A stretch of DNA of 64,000 bases, from NCBI GenBank assembly GCA_963576735.1, contig OY755187.1, positions 13,082,001 to 13,146,000 of the forward strand, read 5' to 3'. The position numbers and the translations under genes are program-made. This document shows positions 56,322 through 64,000 of the stretch, one piece after another; the first letter of the stretch is position 1; the number at the start of each line of letters is the position of its first letter. This stretch comes from Bedellia somnulentella. Taxonomy: Eukaryota; Arthropoda; Insecta; Lepidoptera; Bedelliidae. The notes beneath the pieces are model-generated. The model saw only the letters and a program-made list of their open reading frames with translations. It ran no database searches and was not told where the DNA came from.

Positions 56322-59300
56322 ATGAGTTCAATAATATTTCGTAAAATATTATCATATTTTGAAGTATCTGATATGTTATTTCTGGGAGCCAATTACAAAT
56401 TGCTAAAAATAACAGGGGCGTTGTGGCCAGAAAATAAATTTAAAAGCATGTCTTTTATAACCTTTTTAATGCTGTTAGTATTTTTTATTGGACAATTTAT
56501 TGATTTATGGCAACACATAACCGACATGCGGAAAGTATCTGAAAATTTAAAACTGTACATGGTGATACTTTCAAATATGGCAAGACTGTTGGTTTTTCTA
56601 TTAGCAAATAAAGCATGGGAAGACATATATGAGTTTACGCGAAGATACGACAGTAGTATTAAATTTATTACCTATGAAGAAGATGCAAAAATTGTACAGG
56701 CAAATTTAAAGTATGGAAAAATGTTATCCGTAATTATTTGGATCTTTTATTCATTTGCCCTGTTCACAATGTTTGGGCAATATTATGTCGAACTAAAACA
56801 TATAATTAATCTAAATCTTACTAAAAATGCAACTCAGCAAATTCCACATTCAGATGTTATAAGATTATGGACTCCTTTTGACCCTTTTTGGTATCCAGGT
56901 GTGTTTTTTTATTCATTATTTTCATAATTTTGCTACATTTATACAATAAAGAGGTTATTTATATCTGCCGCCCTACAGCTGCCGTACTAGGGTGTCTACG
57001 TGGAAACGAGTGTCTTATCGGACACCCTATATATATGGTCTAGCTAGTGTGTCTGTTTGGACACTCGTCGTACAGCCTTAAACTTAGAAAGGCTACGAGT
57101 ATGCAATGGCTTCCAAATATTAAACAATACTAGTGTTTCTACAGTATTGTTTCTCTGCCTAATTATTATTATGATATTGTCCTCTGATTTTGTATTTTTT
57201 GCAAAAAAAACACGTCTACTTCGATAAGTAATATGCAACAATATGTTTTGTTTTACATTATTTTAATGAGGGTGGATGCAAAATATAACATCAATAAATA
57301 AAAAATCAAATCCTTAAAGAACAATTGTACCAATTTCTAAACTATATTAATTATTTTGTCTGATTTTATTAATTTGCTCAGACTTTATTATGATATTAAT
57401 CATATTTTATACATTTCGGAATATTCACAGCAATGAAACAAAAGGAAATGTCTTATTGTTAAGTAAAACCTCTAAAATTTTCCTTTTTTTATCTCAGGTC
57501 CTGTTTACTTTCTGAAGGCCTTGCAAATTTTCTCACGATTTTCCCTGGACGAAGTTAATCGACCAAATTTAATTGCCTAATCTATCATTGCTATCGAAAG
57601 CTATTTTTTCATGCATGTTAATACAAAGCTTAATTTTACTATCTTTTTCCCACTCAACTTCCAAAAGTGGCTGATGAATTTCTTATTCCGAAGCTCTGGG
57701 TAGCCGTTCTATGGATTTATAGCCGTGAGTATAATGTATGTATATTAATTATATTTCATAACTCCTTATTAACTTCTGATGTATATTACAGGTTATGTCC
57801 TAAAAATATTTTTATTTATTATGGCATCAATTCTTTCAAACACTACTATGATTTGTTTCGATACGAATTGGATAATGTTAATGTTGTTTTTTAAAACACA
57901 CTTGCAATTGCTGAATAGTTCTTGTCAGAGAATTTTCGAATCCACAAATGAAGGTGAAAATGTAAAAATTCTGATTCATAATTGTTCTCAAACGCGTTTA
58001 GAGTTGACAATGTAAGTAATGTATACTATTATATTCTAAATGACTACTTTTACTGTAACATACACATGATATCATACTTTAAATAGTTGTACGAGGACCT
58101 GAATAGTTTTTAGCAATATCTTTCTTAGCAAGATAATAAGAAAATTCTGAAATAAATACTATTATGTTATGAAATTAAATTTTTGCCCAAAATGTAGTTG
58201 TTACCATTTGCTGCTGGAGAATAAATTATACTTACTGGTTTCAGTTATGCATCAAAATTAAACCGCTTAACTTCGCCAGTGATGTTTGCTTATACATTTC
58301 TATCATCGATATCTCTATGTTTTTGCGCCTACCAAGTAATTGTAAGTATCTTTTTATAGAATTTTCTTAATAATTGAACTAGCACTTCTATTGACACGTC
58401 AGAATCAGTTCTAAAATTGTAAAAAATTACCAATTATTATGTAAACATTTGTTATTTTTGTACATGTTAACAGTACAGCACTCCACTTAACTTAGCGAGG
58501 GCACAGTTAAACTGAAACCTTAATAAAGTATTTATAAATTAAACTATTTTTATTTTAAATGCCACAGAATTAAGAATCACATATTTATATCAAACTGCTT
58601 GCATTTTACTCTTGTTTTAATCTTGTTGGAATTAGTGTATACGGGTTATTTCTTATTTCTGTTGCACTTGTAAAACTTCTTATTAATTCCAGATTAATCT
58701 TGACGATGACATGCCGGAAAAGATCGGTACAATAGCATTTATTGTTGGAATGTTGATGCAGCTATCTTGTGTTTGTTGGTTCGCCAATGAAGTATCTGTT
58801 GAGGTAATGCAAATTCTTAAGTTTATTTTATTTCTAATGAACCTTATTACTATTAAGGTCCTTAACGGTGAGGAAAAACATCGTGAGGAAACCCACATGG
58901 CTGAGTTGTACTTAGTCATGTGACAGTGTATTCGTACAAAACGGCGATAGGCCTGCCCCCTATCACGTGAGCACACTGTCTAAGCAAAACGTGGGTACTC
59001 TGAACACCAGGTGACAAAGTCACGTAATGTTCAGAAGTATTAGTAACTCTGCCAACCCCTTCGGGGATATTCGGCGTGAACGTTTATGTTATGTTATGTT
59101 ACTATTAAGGTTTTTTGACATTTGCAAAGAGAGATGTATTCTGGATATATTTTAAACAGTAAAGCAGCAAAATTCTGAATATAATGTGACATTATTGTCA
59201 TGTGTTTTTCAGAGTAACTACGATTTGCTTGGCCAGTGTACTTAAGTGATAGGCCTTTCCCCGTTAGGTTTTAGGGTATATATCATAATATATAAGTATT

Positions 59301-61673
59301 ATTGTATATTATATTAAGTCCGAAGTACGAAGAATAAAAGAGAATGTATGAAAAGATTGATGGATGTGAATGAAGCTAGAGAGGTTTGCCAGGACCGTAC
59401 AAAGTGGCGATCGATAGTCTCTGCCTACCCCAATGGGAACTAACGGCGTGAGAATATGTATGTATGTATGTAATAAAGATTGCCATACCACAAATTACAT
59501 TAGTTGTTAATGTTGTTGATGCCCTAAGGCACCCTTCTGGTGCACAGGGCCTACCATTAGTTACGTTTAGTAATTTTATAAAAGGTATAACTATTATATT
59601 TTACTCTGATGAGTAAAGAAAACTTTCTTACAAAGGCGAAAGTGCAAAGTGAAAAGAATAAAAGAGCATGTATGAGAAGAATTATGATAGTGACATAGGC
59701 ATGGGAGATTTATCAGGATTGTACTAAGTGGTGATCGGTAGTCTTTGCCCACCAATGGGAACAATGAACGTGGGTATAAGTAAGTAAGTAAGGGAATAGT
59801 AATAAAGAAGTTATCATAGCTATAGCTGCGTAGTGTCGGCTTAGAATAGAACTACCCCATTTCTTCCGGTGGGTGTACATAAGAGGCGACTAACGGTGTT
59901 GGGGCTTTTAAGGGATTTTTGGGCGATGCGGTTGGAAACCCATGACCGACAACCTTTATTTCGCCATCTTTTCCCCCCGCAACTTTCAAAAGTGGCTGGG
60001 GAATTTCTCATTCCCTGGCTCTGGCTACCCCTTCAAGGGATTTTAAGCCGTGAGTATATGTATGTATGTATGTAAGTTAATCCGGCAACTTATTGATATC
60101 AACGGTAACTAGTAGCCGAAGGTTAAGTAACAGTTAAATATTATATAAATGTGTTTAATCAATTTTATACACTCCAATCATAAGGTAGAAAACATGTATT
60201 ATATTTCGAGCTACGCATTTATCCCAATCTCGCTTAACCATTCTATGGAGGACTTTTATTGCAGTATTTGTCTAATGAAACGGCAATGAATTAGAACTGA
60301 GGAATATCCGTCGCCACATGCAAACTGGTTTTTCGAAAGAAGTCTTCTTAAGTATGACCTCTTTCGACAGAAAAACAAAAACAGAGCAAATTAACATGTA
60401 TGAGCTCTCACGGAGTTACTAAAAATGATATTTTTTTATTCCGATCATAAATAATAAAGATACACCATCAAAGCACGAAAACTGGCCCGGCAAAACAGTG
60501 CTTACATCTATGATAAGCACAGTTTCAGTGACAGTTGCGTTGCAATAAATAATAGGTCTTAAGTGAATGAGGTAAGGTCGATAATTTTGGACAAACAATT
60601 TTGATTGTAAAGTTGTCTTGGTATATTTGTGGCCTACTCTTGTGCGTTGAATTTGTATGGAGTGCGGAGTGCGGCATATTTTGTATATATGATCGAATAG
60701 TATATGGAACGAAAATTAAAATACATACATTCATACATATACTCACGGCTATAAATCCCTAGAAGGGGTCGCCAGAGCTAAGGAATTCGAAATTCCTCAG
60801 CCACGTTTGGAAAGTTGAGTAAGGAAAAGATTGTAAAATAAAGGTTGTTGGTGATGGGTCTCCAACCGCATCGCCAAAAAATCCCTTAAAAGCCCCAATA
60901 CCGTTAGTCGCCTCTTACGTACACCCACCGGAAGAAATGAGGTAGAGCTATTCTAAAATCTTTATCAAAAATTAAAATCTATAAACTCAATTAAATGACT
61001 TGTATTTTTTCAGCACTATCATAAAGCTTGTACACGAAACAAGTGCTGAGAAAGTGCATGTTGATGGACTCTATTAATTTAAACAACGTTTATGATAACA
61101 ATTAATAACAATTTATTTGTTTATTACAGAGTTGCAAATCAGTGGGATCCATTTACGAAAGTGGATGGTACAAGACAAACATGTTTAGGAAAGAAATAAT
61201 GATTTTAATGAGACAATCACATAAAGAAATCGTTTTCACCGCAGGACCTTTCTTAACTTTGAACGTCGCAAATTATCTCAATGTAAGCGATAACTATTTG
61301 CTTATCTACGAGTACGATTTATACATTTATATTCTCATGGTATATAGTATCCTCAAAACCTTAAAACCTACAATACCCCATTACGATATGCATGGAAAGA
61401 AATGGGTTAGTGTTATTCTAAACCTTCAGTAGACAGATACTTATTATATCAAATGAATATACAGTGTCATTTTCATTCATTCTATTTCAGATCTTTCTTT
61501 ACAGAAAAAACATATACTCATAACCACAAATGATAAGCAATGAAAAGCGTAACAAAACAAAGCATAGTAAAATATAATGGAAAACAAAATAATGGTGATA
61601 TTGATTTATGTTTCAGATCCTCAAAACTGGATATAGTTACTACACCCTAATAAATCCAAAGAGAATAAATTGA
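56322..61673 (+). CDS. odorant receptor (insect 7TM_6 family), six exons
   Basis: Exons 56322-56898, 57792-58011, 58245-58341, 58693-58803, 61130-61282 and 61617-61673 all have GT-AG borders. They join in phase to 1215 nt, giving 404 residues. Insect odorant receptors are inverted seven-helix ligand-gated channels working with Orco in olfactory neuron membranes. Likely helices are residues 45-65, 78-96, 134-155, 194-216, 277-297, 310-330 and 370-395. The second extracellular loop has two N-glycosylation sequons (NLT at 165, NAT at 169). Family signatures are FDPFWYPGY (187-194), LTSPVMFAYTFLSSISLC, SIYESGWYK and FTAGPFLTLN with a terminal ILKTGYSYYTLI. The length is normal. No stop or frameshift is seen. 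The ligand and orthology group cannot be told from here. Intron 4 is 2.3 kb and full of SINE/LINE debris. Confidence 0.93.
57632..57745 (+). mobile_element. SINE2 3' half in receptor intron 1
   Basis: tcccactcaacttccaaaag, tggctgatgaatttcttatt and tatagccgtgagtataatg. It lies about 45 bp before the exon 2 acceptor. Confidence 0.7.
58860..59098 (+). mobile_element. 5'-truncated SINE1 in receptor intron 4, 13-bp TSD
   Basis: TTACTATTAAGGT at 58847-58859 and 59099-59111 brackets it. It starts at ccttaacggtgagg and keeps the body and a full ggcgtgaacgtttatgttat tail. It sits 57 bp after the exon 4 donor, which it leaves intact. Confidence 0.88.
59315..59475 (+). mobile_element. 15-kb LINE family 3' fragment, intron 4
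   Basis: gaagaataaaagagaatgta through caggaccgtacaaagtggcg and ctgcctaccccaatgggaac to a (TATG)n tail. 5' truncated. Confidence 0.8.
59500..59555 (-). mobile_element. tiny RTE LINE 3' fragment, intron 4
   Basis: gttgttgatgccctaaggca and cttctggtgcacagggccta match the 3' end of the RTE copy at 26900-26960. Confidence 0.55.
59640..59800 (+). mobile_element. decayed 15-kb LINE family 3' fragment, intron 4
   Basis: gaataaaagagcatgtatga, atcaggattgtactaagtgg and gcccaccaatgggaac, with a variant tail taagtaagtaagtaagg in place of (TATG)n. Confidence 0.65.
59824..60075 (+). mobile_element. SINE2, near-complete, intron 4
   Basis: gcgtagtgtcggcttagaat, tacataagaggcgactaacg, gatgcggttggaaacccatg, ctctggctaccccttcaagg and a (TATG)n tail. 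Sense orientation to the receptor. Confidence 0.82.
60723..60967 (-). mobile_element. SINE2, intron 4, 11-bp TSD
   Basis: AAAATTAAAAT at 60712-60722 and 60968-60978 brackets it. Reads tacatatactcacggctata to gcctcttacgtacacccacc and gagctattctaaa. Antisense to the receptor. Confidence 0.85.
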
Positions 61674-61709
61674 ATCAAAAAGATAATTAAAAGAAATTAT
61701 GAAGAATCA

Positions 61710-61719
61710 AATAAATAAA
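61710..61719 (+). promoter_or_regulatory. possible polyadenylation signals of the receptor gene
   Basis: Two overlapping AATAAA hexamers (61710-61715, 61714-61719) lie about 40 bp after the receptor stop codon. A further AATAAA overlaps the last codons. Position fits a short 3' UTR, but AT-rich DNA gives such hexamers often. Confidence 0.4.
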
Positions 61720-61793
61720 ATATAAAATTACAAATAGGAAACTTTAATTTATAATATTATTTTTCAATTCTTCTATCATTATAATTTAATATA

Positions 61794-62018
61794 CATACAT
61801 ATACTCACGGCTATAAATCCCTAGATGGGGTAGCCAGAGCTAAGGAATGAGAAATTCCTCAGCCACTTTTGGAAAGTTGAGTGGGGAAAAGATGGTAAAA
61901 TAAAGGTTGTTGGTTATGGGTCTCCATCCGCTTCGCCCAATAATCCCTTTAAAGCCCCAATACCGTTAGTCGCCTCTTGCGTACACCCACCGGAAGAAAT
62001 AGGGTAGTGCTATGTAAG
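61794..62018 (-). mobile_element. SINE2 with 10-bp TSD, downstream of the receptor
   Basis: ATTTAATATA at 61784-61793 and 62019-62028 brackets it. Contains tactcacggctataaatccc, tcagccacttttggaaagtt and gaagaaatagggtagtgcta; slightly 5' truncated. Confidence 0.85.
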
Positions 62019-62028
62019 ATTTAATATA

Positions 62029-62895
62029 TAGAACCTTTTTTATTAGACTATTCGATTTCGGTTTGATTAATTAAATAGGTCTTTTTTAATAATCGTGTAA
62101 GTAAGATTTAATAAAACCGCCCAGTTATGTCGTGTGCACGAGCGGTTGCGTATATTTATTTATATATGGATACTAATATTCAAGTGCGAGTCTGCCTTTA
62201 GAAATGGTTTTATAATATAAGCTATCAAAACGACCATTAGATAATATCTGTTGTGTGGAAGGTCCCTCATATTATATAAGGTGTTAATATAGTATATGTT
62301 GTAAGGCTAGCAACCGTAGCAGCAATATTTGGCATAAATGTTTTCGTTTTAGTTGAGATGCAATTTAAATCACGGTTGCAAATTAGCAACCGTGATAGCC
62401 CAGTGGGTAGAACACTCGGTTATCGCGCAAACGACTAGTGTTCGAATCCTGGGTCCTTTTAAATTCAGAATAATAAGACAATTTATTTTGAAAAAAACAT
62501 TATGATAATACACCAGACATCCACCTAACATTACATTATCTGTGCTATTGCATGTATAATTTTATAAACAGTACAACTTTGTTGAAAGCAATTTTGTGAG
62601 CAAAGAATTTGTACAATTAAAATGGTCGTCTTTATTAAGATAAAGAGTCATTTGCACGGTGGTCTGGCGCTTGCCGCAGATATTTGTGACAAGAATCCAT
62701 TAACATTAACTTTTGTACTGAATTAGTGAAGAGGCTTAATACTTAAGAAATTACTTTCTAATTATTCATCTTATTTATTTATCTACATTACAGAGAGTCA
62801 GTTTTTTACCCCTTGAGCGGATAATGAAGACATTTTTCGTCTCTTTAGGTTGACTTAGAATAGCACTTACTTCTTAACAGACACGTAAAGGTTAT
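62029..62895. other. spacer with a SINE1 head fragment
   Basis: 62385-62457 is a SINE1 tRNA-like head (gcaaccgtgatagcccagtg, B-box gtgttcgaatcctggg) cut off right after the B-box. The rest shows no gene, and I saw no further receptor exons. Confidence 0.5.
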
Positions 62896-63108
62896 CTAAA
62901 TATACTCACGACAATAATTCGCTAGGATGGCCAGAGCTTCAGGAAACCAAATATTTGGCCACTTTAGGGATATTTAATTTGGAAAAGATCATGAAGGTTG
63001 TTTGTAGAGTGTCTCTATCGCATCGTCCAAAATCACCACCATTACCCTTACGCGCCTCTTACCAACACACACTTACAGAAATAGGGTAGTGATGTTTTAA
63101 GCTAACAT
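62896..63108 (-). mobile_element. SINE2, old copy
   Basis: tatactcacgacaataattc, gatggccagagcttcagg, and cgcctcttaccaacacacac with agaaatagggtagtgatg. Diverged throughout. Confidence 0.6.
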
Positions 63109-63662
63109 ATAGTTCCAATTCAGCGGATGTTTTTATTTACCATTAATTTTCATTTCAATTTCCAAAGTTAAGAATATACGGTTGTTTATGTAGCTCTGAC
63201 TACACTTTTTGAAAACACAGCCGCAATAAGTATTGAAAGACAAGTAAGTAAACTACAAGAGCGATAGCAAGTTTTCGCCTAACGCAAAACGAGTGGCAAT
63301 AATACACGTGGGCGTACCTGTATTCGGCAAATATTTGTCCAAAGGCAAAATAAAGTTACTTACAAACCAAACAAAGATCTCGATTCCCGGCACAACCTTG
63401 TCAGACCCTGAATTAAACTTAATAACTTAAGTTAGCGTTAGGGAGATTGGAATCTAACAACATGTGAAACTATCATTAAAGCAGTACTTCCCTACCTGTT
63501 TCAGTTTTTTTTTGTTTCAGGCAATTAGAGAATTACATATGGGCTATTGCTGAATTATTTTGGCCATATTTCTGTATGTTTACTTTTTATTTCTATGAGT
63601 GGCTGATTTCGAGGTATAGGTCAAGTATATGGTATGGTTCCACAATAATATAGTCTGTTATT
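63109..63662. other. spacer, no supported gene
   Basis: AT-rich, nothing recognised. Confidence 0.4.
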
Positions 63663-64000
63663 TAAATACTTACGGCCATAAATCCCCAGAAAGGGTAACC
63701 AGAGCTACAGATTGAGAAAATCCTCAGACACTATGGGAATTAAAAACATTAATAATTAAAGAATAAATAAAGGAAAGAAAAAATTCGACACAGGCGGGGA
63801 ATTTTTTCTTTCCTTTATTTATTCTTTAATTATTAGTAATAATCCCCACATGAGGTTTTCATGAACAAAAAGAGTTAAATTAAAAACATTGTAAAATAAA
63901 GGTTGTTGCTGACAGGTCATCCTCCATATATTCGTAGTCTAAAAATCACTCAAAAAGCCCACCATTCCTGAGTCACCTCTTACAAGCACTCGTGGGAAGA
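63663..64000 (-). mobile_element. SINE2 split by tRNA-tail palindrome
   Basis: Left part 63663-63750 (acttacggccataaatcccc) and right part 63879-64000 (attgtaaaataaaggttgtt, gcactcgtgggaaga) are one minus-strand SINE2, which runs off the window end. The break is a palindrome insertion. Confidence 0.7.
63751..63878. mobile_element. tRNA-tail palindromic element, copy D
   Basis: 128 bp bracketed by the 12-bp repeat ATTAAAAACATT (63739-63750 and 63879-63890). Left arm taattaaagaataaataaag and cgacacaggcggg; right arm ttctttcctttatttattct, with most of the tRNA-like part lost from the centre, then tagtaataatccccacatga and gttttcatgaacaaaaagag. It is inserted in a SINE2, so it moved after SINE2 did. 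Confidence 0.8.

Overview
This window is nuclear DNA from an insect, most likely a lepidopteran (moth or butterfly). The support is indirect but consistent. There is an intact seven-transmembrane odorant receptor gene of lepidopteran type, dense non-LTR retrotransposons and SINEs with (TATG)n or (TTATG)n tails, Helitron-like fragments with CTAGT-type 3' ends, and an AT-rich background with GT-AG introns. I see no bacterial operons, CRISPR arrays or replication origins.

The only host gene I can support is the odorant receptor at 56322-61673, plus strand. It has six exons whose phases join exactly into 404 codons and a stop. Its introns hold SINE and LINE fragments. Everything else recognisable is mobile-element derived.

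Layout. 0-5 kb: a tRNA-bearing palindrome (29-220), a 164-bp-arm foldback (1756-2154), Helitron-like pieces and a CpG-rich patch (about 4337-4560). 8.5-13 kb: a young 5'-truncated LINE with a 12-bp target duplication, more copies of the tRNA palindrome, and a full-length tRNA-derived SINE. 15.15-18.55 kb: a full-length non-LTR element with a 13-bp target duplication but three in-frame stops. 21.7-24.1 kb: an internally deleted hAT transposon with a perfect 8-bp target duplication. 24.7-28.8 kb: a Helitron-like element, a broken RTE-type LINE on the minus strand and a SINE. 31-34.5 kb: nested LINE/SINE debris, a MITE and another tRNA palindrome. 35.6-36.4 kb: a decayed gene of a multicopy family of unknown function. 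39.3-40.7 kb, 42.1-45.8 kb and 50.1-51.7 kb: three CR1-like LINE copies, the middle one with an open 946-codon frame. 46.9-48.4 kb: a giant foldback with 643-bp arms. 54.1-55.8 kb: a TTAA-flanked element inside a SINE. 56.3-61.7 kb: the receptor gene. The rest is SINE fragments and AT-rich spacer.

How the elements relate. Two SINE families dominate. SINE1 is tRNA-derived and ends in (TTATG)n. SINE2 shares its 3' end, and apparently its 5' head, with the 15 kb LINE, so that LINE family is its likely mobiliser. The most unusual signals are the tRNA-like palindromic element with 12-bp target duplications, the matching 3' UTR stem-loops of two divergent CR1-like LINEs, and the giant foldback with internal tandem repeats.
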